Part shown: piece by piece, positions 1-5,509 of the stretch | Layout of the letters: each line of letters opens with the position of its first letter | Numbering within the stretch: position 1 is the stretch's first letter | Source of the DNA: Acidobacteriaceae bacterium | GTDB lineage: Bacteria; Acidobacteriota; Terriglobia; Terriglobales; Acidobacteriaceae | Assembly (NCBI GenBank): GCA_030039895.1 | Contig: JASHUR010000406.1 | Location: 1-6,518 of the forward strand | Length of the DNA: 6,518 bases | Reading direction: 5' to 3' | The notes under the pieces: model-generated | Seen by the model: the letters and a program-made list of their open reading frames with translations, nothing else | Told to the model about the DNA's origin: nothing | Databases searched by the model: none | Position numbers and translations under genes: made by a program

Positions 1-95
1 CCGGGCTGTTCGAAACGGCCCTCAGATTCCCAGCCTGCGCCGAGCACGAGACCAGCGTACTTTGTCTTGAGGAAAAGATCGTACGTCTCTTTCAT
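1..95 (-). CDS. Possible 5' part of an unidentified gene, cut by the window edge
   Basis: Reading the minus strand from an ATG at 95-93, the frame stays open to the window edge and gives 31 residues beginning MKETYDLFLKTKYAG and ending in GRFEQP. The peptide looks protein-like, with an amphipathic start, a hydrophobic AGLVLGAGW stretch, then charged residues. I do not recognise the family. There is no Shine-Dalgarno sequence before this ATG. The frame also stays open upstream of it to a TGA at 122-120, and that stretch (SILYDSIS) reads equally well. The gene may therefore start elsewhere or be broken at its 5' end. The plus strand is also open here in frame 1, to a TAG at 169-171, so strand assignment is uncertain. 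Confidence 0.28.
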   Translation of the reverse strand, partial: MKETYDLFLKTKYAGLVLGAGWESEGRFEQP

Positions 96-320
96 GGAGA
101 TGGAATCATACAGGATGGATCAGCACACCGTTAGCGTCCGGTTGACCGGGCAACCGGAGATTACCACTTAGTAAACAGATCGGCCTGGCTGCAAGTCGAT
201 GCTTCGGGTTCATATTGAGAAGCCAGCTAGTCTTTACAAATCCAGCCCACTTGGACGAAATACGGCCGACGCGTCAACCTGTGAGTAGGCTCATGGCCAG
301 CTGCGATGGAGGCAGTTGGC
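96..320. other. Non-coding stretch upstream of the integrase
   Basis: No gene is convincing here. The longer ORFs entering this region lie over the integrase in other frames and look like shadows of it. A weak -35-like TTTACA lies at 233-238, but I see no good -10 box at the usual distance. The arms CTGGCT (185-190) and AGCCAG (221-226) are complementary across 30 bases. That could form a loose hairpin in the leader but is not strong evidence of function. No tRNA 3' end or other typical integration target is visible. Confidence 0.4.
308..312 (+). promoter_or_regulatory. Shine-Dalgarno that fixes the integrase start
   Basis: A perfect GGAGG lies 8 bases before the ATG at 321. An in-frame ATG at 306 overlaps the edge of this site and has no ribosome-binding sequence of its own, so the ATG at 321 (protein starting MSKRSNKKSS) is the better start. 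Confidence 0.75.
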
Positions 321-1289
321 ATGAGCAAACGGAGCAACAAAAAGTCTTCACAATCGAAGCGGCCGAAAACAAGGCTCGGCCTTCCCGATCTGGACCACAG
401 CAAATCGGCTGTCCTGGACAGCCTTCGCTCACGCGAGTCGAAGCGCGGATACCGGCACGCGATTGAAGAGTTCATTCAGTGGTATTGCTCTGAACCTCGT
501 CTCTCGTTTAGCAAGGTAGTGGTCACCCGCTATCGGATCTTTCTCGAGAATCGAAATCTCGCCGCCGGTACGATCAATGGACGGCTCGCCGCGGTGCGAC
601 GCTTGGCGTACGAGGCTGCGGACGCTGGCCTGCTCAGCCCTGAGCTCGCCGCAGGAGTCCGGCGCGTAAAGGGTGTCAAGAAGCTTGGAGTCCGGCTTGG
701 AAACTGGCTCACGGCCGAGGAAGCTCGTAGGTTCTTGCAGTCACCTCCGGCAGACACTCTCAAAGGGAAGCGCGATCGCGCGATTCTCGCTGTGTTGCTT
801 GGTTGCGGACTGCGCCGACGGGAATTGGCTGATTTGGAGTTCACGCACTTGCAGCAGCGCGAGGAGCATTGGGCGATTGTTGATCTCATCGGCAAAGGAG
901 GCCACATTCGGACGGTTCCTGTGCCCGAGTGGGTCAAGGCGACCATAGATCTGTGGGTCTCAGCAGCTGGGGTGTCGACTGGGCGGTTATTCCGATGCGT
1001 CTGCCGGGCGGGCAAAACCTGGGGCGATATGGTTTCGGAACGCGTCGTGTGGCACGTCGTAAAGCAGTATGCGAAGGCTGTGGGTCTCGCTCAGGTGGCA
1101 CCTCACGATCTGAGGCGCTCTTGCGCCAAACTCTGCCATGCGTGCGGCGGAGAACTGGAGCAGATCCAATTCTTACTCGGACACGTCTCCGTCCAAACGA
1201 CGGAACGGTACCTGGGATGCAAGCAGCGAATCCGCGGAGCTGTGAACGACAACATAGGTATCGAACCACAGCCAGGATCCGCGGGATAG
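321..1289 (+). CDS. Tyrosine recombinase / site-specific integrase (XerC/D-like)
   Basis: The 322-residue product should cut and rejoin DNA through a covalent 3'-phosphotyrosine intermediate. Numbering from the ATG at 321, a Lys/Arg-rich tail (1-18) is followed by a SAM-like core-binding domain at about 29-108. The catalytic domain covers about 129-300. All expected catalytic residues are present: Arg165 in GCGLRRREL, Lys192 in the GKGGHIR beta-hairpin, His262 and Arg265 in PHDLRR, His288 in LLGHVS, and nucleophile Tyr297 in TTERYL. Length is normal for the family, and nothing suggests decay. It is solitary: no excisionase, phage genes, integron cassettes or dif/att core are evident. It lacks the partner expected of a XerCD chromosome-dimer system, so I leave the symbol empty. 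It may be the remnant of an integrated element or one of the lone integrases frequent in large soil genomes. The family call is firm; the biological role is unknown. Confidence 0.95.
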   Translation: MSKRSNKKSSQSKRPKTRLGLPDLDHSKSAVLDSLRSRESKRGYRHAIEEFIQWYCSEPRLSFSKVVVTRYRIFLENRNLAAGTINGRLAAVRRLAYEAADAGLLSPELAAGVRRVKGVKKLGVRLGNWLTAEEARRFLQSPPADTLKGKRDRAILAVLLGCGLRRRELADLEFTHLQQREEHWAIVDLIGKGGHIRTVPVPEWVKATIDLWVSAAGVSTGRLFRCVCRAGKTWGDMVSERVVWHVVKQYAKAVGLAQVAPHDLRRSCAKLCHACGGELEQIQFLLGHVSVQTTERYLGCKQRIRGAVNDNIGIEPQPGSAG

Positions 1290-1427
1290 GAGCGCGTAGG
1301 CGACTTTACGTCCAGGTGTATGGCCGCACCATGTCCGAGGCCCAGTAGCCATCCACTCTCCCCGGAAAGGCGACCGGCTGAATGCGACTCGCCCTGTTAA
1401 CTGGCCAAGCGGTGCCCATTTTCAGGT

Positions 1428-1477
1428 GTGGTCGTGAGAGGCGCTTCAGTGCCAATCGTCATGTTCTCAACGACCAC
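1428..1477. repeat. Imperfect hairpin / inverted repeat downstream of the integrase
   Basis: GTGGTCGT (1428-1435) is perfectly complementary to ACGACCAC (1470-1477). After a single unpaired A (1469), GAGA (1436-1439) pairs with TCTC (1465-1468). The stem is thus 12 bp with one bulge. Inside the loop, GGCGC (1440-1444) and GTGCC (1450-1454) can form a further short stem if one G-U pair is allowed. No T-run follows, so it does not look like an intrinsic terminator. It could be a structured RNA element, a recombinase recognition structure, or a remnant. Confidence 0.5.
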
Positions 1478-1733
1478 TGATCTCATGCGTCCCGATCAGA
1501 ATTCCGACTTCATCTGGGCGCGGTACAGAGCGGCCTACCATGGATTCAACTATCCGGTGCGCAATTCGTCGACTCTGTTGCCTTCCTACCCTGAATAACC
1601 CGGCGTTGGTCGGCGGGATCACAGATGAAAGGCACACATGAACACGCCTGCTCAAGCTGAAGTAAGGAAAAAACCGGCTGAAGAATAATGCAACACGCCT
1701 CTCACCCGCACCAGATCAAGCGATTTGCAATTG

Positions 1734-1761
1734 TTGTCATAAACGGAAATTGTCCGATTAT
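1734..1761 (+). promoter_or_regulatory. Weak candidate promoter for the AraC-family gene
   Basis: TTGTCA (1734-1739, 5 of 6 to the -35 consensus) is followed after 16 bases by GATTAT (1756-1761, 4 of 6 to the -10 consensus). It would give a leader of about 150 bases before the ATG at 1915. The match is moderate and promoters in this group are poorly defined, so this is only a suggestion. Confidence 0.22.
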
Positions 1762-1900
1762 CCCACTAAAGTCAACAGTTGAGCCTCAAATGGCCTGTGC
1801 GAGAGTGAGGCCAGAACCATCGATGTTCTCAAGACTGCTTGATAGACTTAATTCCGAAGGCGCTGGCGCGAAGTTGTGCGCGGAGAGTGCTGCTGATTCG

Positions 1901-1905
1901 AGGAG
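1901..1905 (+). promoter_or_regulatory. Shine-Dalgarno of the AraC-family gene
   Basis: AGGAG lies 9 bases before the ATG at 1915 and supports that start codon. Confidence 0.6.
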
Positions 1906-1914
1906 CGTCGGAGC

Positions 1915-2712
1915 ATGAGCTTTGCAAGCGCGATGGTCGAGGGCGCAGAGCTAAGGCTGCGGCAGCCGGCTGAATGTCTTCGTTCCCACCTTGGATGTTT
2001 CTGGACAATTAGGACTTCTGATGCGACGCGTCTGCGAAGCTTGCCGGACGCATGCGCGACGATTTCGTGCCAGGTGCTCACGCGAGGTCCGGCGCGTTGT
2101 TTTCTTGTTGGGCCGCTCTTAGCGCCACGAGAGCGCGGGCTGACAGCAGGACAGGAACTGTTTGGCGTGCGTTTGCGGCCCGGCGTGGCTTACGCGCTGG
2201 TCGGAGTTCCGATGCACAAAATGGCTGGGCATCGCATGACGCTGGAAATGGTAATGCCCGGGCAGGGCAGCAGACTCGCAAAGAGCCTTGGTGAGGCGGC
2301 CACTGCAGGGGAGCGGATCGACATTTTGGAGCAATTCCTCGTCGAGCGGCTGGCAGGAGCGAGAATCGAGCCGCGCGTTGCGTTGTTTCTCAAACGGATC
2401 GAAGGAAGCGGCGGCCAAATACGTATTGAGGAACTGGCTCGCAAATGCGGAGTCAGCGCGCGGCACTTGCGCCGGCTGTTGATGAAGTGGGTAGGTCTGC
2501 CCCCGAAGCGTTTGGCGCGTGTGATTCGACTTCAGGCGTTCTTGCAACGCGCCGAGACATCTTCTGAGAAGAAGCCAACGGAAATGGCTCTGGAGCTGGG
2601 TTATTTCGATCAGGCGCACATGAGCAACGAGGTTGCCCAGCTTGCTGGAGCAAGTCCTGGAGCAATTGTCCCCGAGCGCGTGGCCGATTTTTCCAAGACG
2701 CGCTGCGGATAA
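1915..2712 (+). CDS. AraC-family transcriptional regulator with DUF6597-like N-terminus
   Basis: The 265-residue protein is probably a DNA-binding regulator in the cytoplasm. The N-terminal half (about 15-110) follows the pattern seen in regulators annotated with DUF6597. It has a CFW motif (28-30), RSLPDAC (41-47) where the family usually has LPDGC, LVGP (64-67), and then FGVRLRPG with GVP shortly after (83-99). The C-terminal half is a two-helix-turn-helix AraC domain. The first helix-turn-helix is at about 171-191 (EELARKCGVSARHLRRLL), followed by the linker GLPPKRLARVIRLQAFL (194-210). The second is at about 222-244 and includes the signature ALELGYFDQAHMSNE (225-239). Length is normal for the class. 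The split-barrel gene follows 81 bases downstream on the same strand and may be co-transcribed. The effector and target genes cannot be read from the sequence. The last ~15 residues are divergent. Confidence 0.9.
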   Translation: MSFASAMVEGAELRLRQPAECLRSHLGCFWTIRTSDATRLRSLPDACATISCQVLTRGPARCFLVGPLLAPRERGLTAGQELFGVRLRPGVAYALVGVPMHKMAGHRMTLEMVMPGQGSRLAKSLGEAATAGERIDILEQFLVERLAGARIEPRVALFLKRIEGSGGQIRIEELARKCGVSARHLRRLLMKWVGLPPKRLARVIRLQAFLQRAETSSEKKPTEMALELGYFDQAHMSNEVAQLAGASPGAIVPERVADFSKTRCG

Positions 2713-2716
2713 ACTC

Positions 2717-2727
2717 CTAGACTCTAG
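2717..2727. repeat. Short palindrome between the AraC-family gene and the split-barrel gene
   Basis: CTAGA-C-TCTAG is a perfect inverted repeat with a one-base centre, five bases after the AraC-family stop codon and 66 bases before the next start. It contains CTAG twice, a tetranucleotide uncommon in many bacterial genomes. It could be an operator, but five-base arms occur by chance. Confidence 0.25.
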
Positions 2728-2793
2728 ATTGATGGCGCTCCACGAACACAACGGCGGGACGCTGATTTCGAGGCGCTGGCGTAGGTAAAGACC

Positions 2794-3270
2794 GTGATTC
2801 GACGACACGAATTGTTGACGTTCATGAGAAGCGTCCCACTGGTGACGACGGCGACACTTGCGCCGGATGGCGCGCCACAAGCGGCGATATTGGGCGTGGC
2901 GGCCAGCGATCAGCTGGAGCTTGTGTTTGATACGGTAGATAATTCACGAAAGTTCCGGAATGTGCAGCGCGACGGGCGAGTTGCCGTGGTGTTTGGCGCG
3001 GCGGGTGGATACGTGAGCGGCAGTCATGACGAGCGGACGGTTCAGTATGAGGGCATTGCGGATATTCCGAGTGGAGCAGAACTCAAACGCGTGCAGGAGG
3101 AGATTTACTTCAAACAATTTCCTGATGGGCGCGAGCGCTTGAAGTGGGAGCACATTACTTATGTGCGCGTGCGGCCGACGTGGATTCGCTATAGCAATTA
3201 TAACGAGGGCCCGCCGGAGATTGTTGAGTGGAGCGGAGATGCGCTCGCCAAGTTAGTTGCCGGAGTCTGA
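2794..3270 (+). CDS. Pyridoxamine 5'-phosphate oxidase family protein (FMN split barrel)
   Basis: The 158-residue protein belongs to the small flavin-binding split-barrel group. Members bind FMN, F420 or haem as dimers and often act as reductases of undefined substrates. Visible family blocks are TATLAPDGAPQAAILG (19-34), LVFDTVDNSRKFRNVQ (43-58), RVAVVFG (62-68), RTVQYEGIAD (81-90), FPDGRER (109-115) and VRPTWIRYSNYN (126-137). Conserved tryptophan and tyrosines lie near the C-terminus. The start is GTG at 2794, chosen because the residues it adds (IRRHELLTFMRS) match the usual first helix. The only ribosome-binding hint is a partial AGG at 2783. The alternative ATG at 2824 has no Shine-Dalgarno and would remove that helix. 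True PdxH (vitamin B6 synthesis) proteins are longer, so I give no symbol. Position just behind the AraC-family gene suggests possible shared regulation. Confidence 0.88.
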   Translation: MIRRHELLTFMRSVPLVTTATLAPDGAPQAAILGVAASDQLELVFDTVDNSRKFRNVQRDGRVAVVFGAAGGYVSGSHDERTVQYEGIADIPSGAELKRVQEEIYFKQFPDGRERLKWEHITYVRVRPTWIRYSNYNEGPPEIVEWSGDALAKLVAGV

Positions 3271-3422
3271 ACTCTTTACTAGCGTGCCTGCCACCTTCTC
3301 GAACGAACTGAGAAACTTGCAAGCATCAAAAATAGTGGCGATGGGAGTGAGGATGTATTCAGGATGGGACGCACTGGCCGAGTGGATGGCTTTCGCACGC
3401 CTAAAAGGGAGTAGCCCGATCA
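3271..3422. other. Gap between the split-barrel gene and the small ORF
   Basis: A plus-strand frame continues across here from a TTG at 3257 to 3448, and a minus-strand frame runs from 3588 to 3253. Neither shows a recognisable domain, and the first part of the minus-strand peptide is Arg/Pro-rich, as expected of a shadow frame. No terminator hairpin with a T-run follows the stop at 3270. Confidence 0.35.
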
Positions 3423-3593
3423 ATGCAAACACAAATCCGCGGTTTTGATGGCAAGAGCGGCGAGGTCGACGTGACCAAGCGCTACCCGAATCTGTTTCGC
3501 GAGGCCGGGCATCCGCAGCCGGGCTTCTTAATCGTGCTATTCGCGCACCTGGCAGGCCAGGCGCACGCGTCGGTCTACCTTGGCTCATGGTGA
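3423..3593 (+). CDS. Possible small protein (56 residues) overlapping the methyltransferase start
   Basis: The ATG at 3423 opens a 56-codon frame beginning MQTQIRGFDGKSGEVDVTK, followed by a more hydrophobic stretch (GFLIVLFAHLAG, about 34-45) and ending YLGSW. AAGGGAG at 3405-3411 lies 11 bases upstream and could serve as a ribosome-binding site. Its stop overlaps the methyltransferase start in the sequence ATGGTGA (3587-3593). The methyltransferase has no Shine-Dalgarno of its own, so coupled translation would make sense. I do not recognise the family. It could equally be a chance frame or the remnant of a longer gene. Confidence 0.32.
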   Translation: MQTQIRGFDGKSGEVDVTKRYPNLFREAGHPQPGFLIVLFAHLAGQAHASVYLGSW

Positions 3594-4375
3594 CCGCGCT
3601 GGCAAATGGACGGCTCTGGGGGTGGCGGGCACGCGACTGGGCGGACGTCCAGGAATGTCAGATGTCGTCCGCCTATCGCACCATCCTGGCCAAACTCGCA
3701 CTCAACCCGGGACAGTCTCTTCTCGATGTCGGATGCGGGGCCGGAATGTTCGCATCTATGGCAAGCGCGCGCGGGCTTCTCGTGTCTGGCATCGACGCAT
3801 CAGACGCGCTGCTCGCCATCGCGCGGGAAAGAGCGCCGAGCGCAGACTTCCGCGTCGGCGATCTCGAAGACCTTCCGTTTCCGGTGGAGTCCTTTGACGC
3901 CGTGACGGGCTTCAACGCCTACCAGTTTGCGACGAACCCCGTTGCCGCGCTCTCGGCCGCCGGACGTGCTGCCAAGAGGGGCGCCCCGGTCGTCGTTGTC
4001 ATCTGGGGACGCCACGAGGCGGGTGACGCTGCAACCGTCGTTGCCGCACTCGCGCCACTTCTCGCAGGATCTCGGACCACCTCACCGCAGGCCGATGCGC
4101 TTACAGAGGAGGGAGGGCTGCGCCGCTTCGTAGAGGACGGCGGTCTCATGGCTCCTTTTGAGGTTGGGGATGTCAATACGGAGTGGAGCTACCCGACTCT
4201 CGCTATGGCGGTACGGGGCTTGAACTCTGCGGGTTCAGCCAGGTCAGCGGCCGACCGGACCAACGAGGACGCCGTGACCCGCGCCCACGAAGCCGCCCTC
4301 CGACCATACGTGAAGGCCGACGGGACGGTCCGCCTCAGCGCGCTTTTCCGGTACATCATCGCCCGGGCGCCGTAG
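3587..4375 (+). CDS. Class I SAM-dependent methyltransferase (type 11)
   Basis: The 262-residue protein has a Rossmann-like S-adenosylmethionine fold and should transfer a methyl group to an unknown small molecule. It opens with LWGWRARDWADVQE (10-23), a typical N-terminal cap of one subgroup. SAM-binding motif I is LLDVGCGAG (45-53). The acidic ribose-binding residue is Asp70 in GIDAS, followed by GDLEDLPF (91-98) and SFDAVTGFNAYQF (102-114). The C-terminal part has WSYPTLAMAVRGL (200-212) and ends LFRYIIARA (253-261), as in full-length relatives, so it appears complete. The start codon overlaps the stop of a possible 56-residue ORF and has no clear Shine-Dalgarno. G+C is higher here (about 68% in 3901-3960) than in neighbouring genes, which suggests a different origin. 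The substrate cannot be deduced, and no biosynthetic cluster is visible around it. Confidence 0.9.
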   Translation: MVTALANGRLWGWRARDWADVQECQMSSAYRTILAKLALNPGQSLLDVGCGAGMFASMASARGLLVSGIDASDALLAIARERAPSADFRVGDLEDLPFPVESFDAVTGFNAYQFATNPVAALSAAGRAAKRGAPVVVVIWGRHEAGDAATVVAALAPLLAGSRTTSPQADALTEEGGLRRFVEDGGLMAPFEVGDVNTEWSYPTLAMAVRGLNSAGSARSAADRTNEDAVTRAHEAALRPYVKADGTVRLSALFRYIIARAP

Positions 4376-4384
4376 GGCTCACCT

Positions 4385-4591
4385 GTGGCACAAGGCACCG
4401 TCGGCGACTTTGCAGACATGTGCCAAATTCCGATTTGTACCAACACCGCTCCGCCTGCGACTTTCCGGCCAAAGATGAGTCCCTGCACGCGGAGCGCTGT
4501 CGATACGGCACTAGAGATTTGTCGACTACTAGGCCAAGTGACGAGAAATGTGTTTCTCAATACCGATACATCGGATTTAGCCCATGTATAA
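4385..4591 (+). CDS. Doubtful small Cys-containing ORF after the methyltransferase
   Basis: A GTG at 4385, nine bases past the methyltransferase stop, opens 68 codons with four cysteines (13, 18, 33, 46), spaced as CQIPIC and later SPC and IC. There is no Shine-Dalgarno, and I recognise no domain. The minus strand is also open across this region, which weakens the case. It lies in a 252-bp gap between converging genes that otherwise shows nothing clear. Confidence 0.18.
   Translation: MAQGTVGDFADMCQIPICTNTAPPATFRPKMSPCTRSAVDTALEICRLLGQVTRNVFLNTDTSDLAHV
4563..4574. terminator. Weak hairpin between convergent genes
   Basis: CCGAT (4563-4567) and ATCGG (4570-4574) form a 4-5 bp stem, followed on the plus strand by ATTT. 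It sits between the converging methyltransferase and exported-protein genes, where a terminator is expected, but the stem is short and the T-run is poor. Confidence 0.2.
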
Positions 4592-4627
4592 CCGCGGGAA
4601 ACTTTGGAACGCATCGGGTGTTTTGCT

Positions 4628-5314
4628 TCACGGAACTGGAACTCCAACAGCGGATGAGCTGGCGTGCGTCAATAACCACCGCCCATTGATCTTTTGCGCT
4701 TCACCGTCAAGGCTTACGTGACTCTTGGCTGTCCAAAACGGCTGGCCGGTGGCTGGATTCAGCGATACGTCGAAGTAATGGCATTCGAAATATACCGATG
4801 ATTTCCATTCGCCGTCATCGTCCTTTACAGGAACAAACTTTGTTTTGAATGCCGGAGAAAGCGACACAAACTTATTGGCTGCCTGCAACCCGCCGGAAAC
4901 ATACTTGAAGAACGTGCACAGCGTGCCCTGTTGACCGGTGGTGGACGTGTCGCCTGAGGGTGGAGGGCAACTTGCGGGATCATCCGGATCGCCGTTGCCG
5001 ATATAATTTCCGGCCGTGGCAGTGGTGTTGACAATCGTGAGTTCGGCATCTCTAGCCCAGATCGAGAGTGCGTCGCGGATTCGCTGAGTTATCACTGTAG
5101 GCGAATCGCCATTCACTGGATCGTGCACGCTGACTGCCGCGTGAAAGGTTGCGTGAAGCTGTTCCAGTTCAGCCATTTGTGCGAGCTGTTCGTCTTCGTC
5201 CCGCCAATTATTGGCAGAGTCGGCTCCTGACTGCGCTACAGCCGGCGCCGTCAACAATGCCCCCGCAAGAAGCATGCTGAGGAGCGCTGCCATTTTCCTG
5301 AATATCGATTTCAT
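4628..5314 (-). CDS. Exported NTF2/SnoaL-like protein
   Basis: The 228-residue protein starts with a classical signal peptide: positive MKSIFRK, hydrophobic AALLSMLLAGALL (9-21), and TAPAVA ending at 27, a good signal peptidase I site. It is therefore likely periplasmic or secreted. The rest follows an NTF2-like pattern: an N-terminal helix with MAELEQLHATFHAAV (47-61), IRDALSIWARDAELTI (79-94), then beta-rich segments including SSVYFECHYFDVSL (172-185), WTAKSHVSLDGEAQKINGRW (194-213) and a closing strand. Such folds often act as small-molecule-binding or poorly defined ketosteroid-isomerase-like domains; no catalytic residues can be assigned. An unusual Pro/Ser/Thr/Gly-rich loop (109-132) is flanked by Cys116 and Cys133. 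AAAGGAG eight bases before the ATG supports the start. It is transcribed divergently from the sigma-factor gene. Export is well supported; the fold is likely. Confidence 0.75.
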   Translation of the reverse strand: MKSIFRKMAALLSMLLAGALLTAPAVAQSGADSANNWRDEDEQLAQMAELEQLHATFHAAVSVHDPVNGDSPTVITQRIRDALSIWARDAELTIVNTTATAGNYIGNGDPDDPASCPPPSGDTSTTGQQGTLCTFFKYVSGGLQAANKFVSLSPAFKTKFVPVKDDDGEWKSSVYFECHYFDVSLNPATGQPFWTAKSHVSLDGEAQKINGRWLLTHASSSAVGVPVP

Positions 5315-5322
5315 CTCCGTCT

Positions 5323-5329
5323 CTCCTTT
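5323..5329 (-). promoter_or_regulatory. Shine-Dalgarno of the exported-protein gene
   Basis: On the minus strand, AAAGGAG lies 8 bases before the ATG at 5314-5312. This is the strongest ribosome-binding site in the right half of the window. Confidence 0.7.
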
Positions 5330-5417
5330 GATCCTGCGGCGCGGTTGTCGTGCTCACCGCGCCTCTTGGTTTGCCTTCACTCCATGTAGCGAGAATCGCG
5401 ACGGAAACCTGTAAGTC

Positions 5418-5432
5418 AGAAAGAAGCTTTCT
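5418..5432. repeat. Short inverted repeat in the divergent intergenic region
   Basis: AGAAAG (5418-5423) and CTTTCT (5427-5432) are perfectly complementary around AAG. It lies between the exported-protein gene and the sigma-factor promoter candidate and could belong to the regulation of either gene. Confidence 0.25.
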
Positions 5433-5441
5433 CGGGCGCAC

Positions 5442-5470
5442 CTGATCCTGAGACCACCGGGTGGTGTAAT
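5442..5470 (+). promoter_or_regulatory. Candidate promoter of the sigma factor-kinase pair
   Basis: TGTAAT (5465-5470) matches the -10 consensus at 5 of 6 positions. A poor -35 (CTGATC, 5442-5447, 3 of 6) sits 17 bases upstream. The leader would be about 30 bases. If the gene is autoregulated by its own ECF factor, the real -35/-10 elements could be different. Confidence 0.3.
5453..5465. promoter_or_regulatory. Perfect palindrome abutting the sigma-factor promoter
   Basis: ACCACC-G-GGTGGT is a perfect inverted repeat with a one-base centre. It lies between the candidate -35 and -10 boxes and touches the -10. This is the position where a repressor or activator dimer commonly binds. Operator function is inferred from symmetry and position only. 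Confidence 0.4.
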
Positions 5471-5509
5471 ATTTACGCAATTGCCACTCTTCCGGCCCCA
5501 GAGATTCGG

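Larger units (their letters stand above)
1290..1914. other. 625-bp stretch without a convincing gene
   Basis: This is the longest gap in the window. Frames here are short, have no recognisable domains and show no coding-like third-position bias. Two tiny ORFs overlap head to tail: 1638-1688 (16 residues, MNTPAQAEVRKKPAEE) and 1688-1918 (76 residues). The second ends in an ATGA overlap with the AraC-family start, but it resembles no known family. The stretch also holds the hairpin at 1428-1477, a 6-bp inverted repeat (CTGATC 1477-1482 / GATCAG 1494-1499), and two of three copies of CCGGCTGAA (1374, 1674; the third is at 1966). No terminator with a T-run follows the integrase. Confidence 0.5.

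Noticed and set aside
227..475. Minus-strand and plus-strand ORFs over the integrase 5' region (also 530-1015, 929-1348, 934-1269)
   Set aside because: They lie antisense or out of frame to a clearly conserved integrase and give Arg/Ser/Pro-rich peptides without domains, as expected of shadow frames.
321..1477. Integron platform (IntI plus attC)
   Set aside because: The integrase shows no evident IntI-specific insertion, the downstream hairpin lacks clear attC core-site sequences, and no cassette array follows.
2119..2880. 253-codon minus-strand ORF across the AraC-family gene
   Set aside because: It is long but entirely antisense to a recognisable AraC-family protein and to the start of the split-barrel gene; its peptide shows no family features.
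3253..3588. 111-codon minus-strand ORF in the gap before the methyltransferase
   Set aside because: Its first ~47 residues are Arg/Pro/Ala-rich, as in shadow frames, and no domain is visible. The opposite-strand 56-codon ORF explains part of the region better.
4189..4647. 152-codon minus-strand ORF across the methyltransferase end and the convergent gap
   Set aside because: About half of it is antisense to conserved methyltransferase sequence, and it overlaps the 3' end of the exported-protein gene. There is no recognisable domain or ribosome-binding site.
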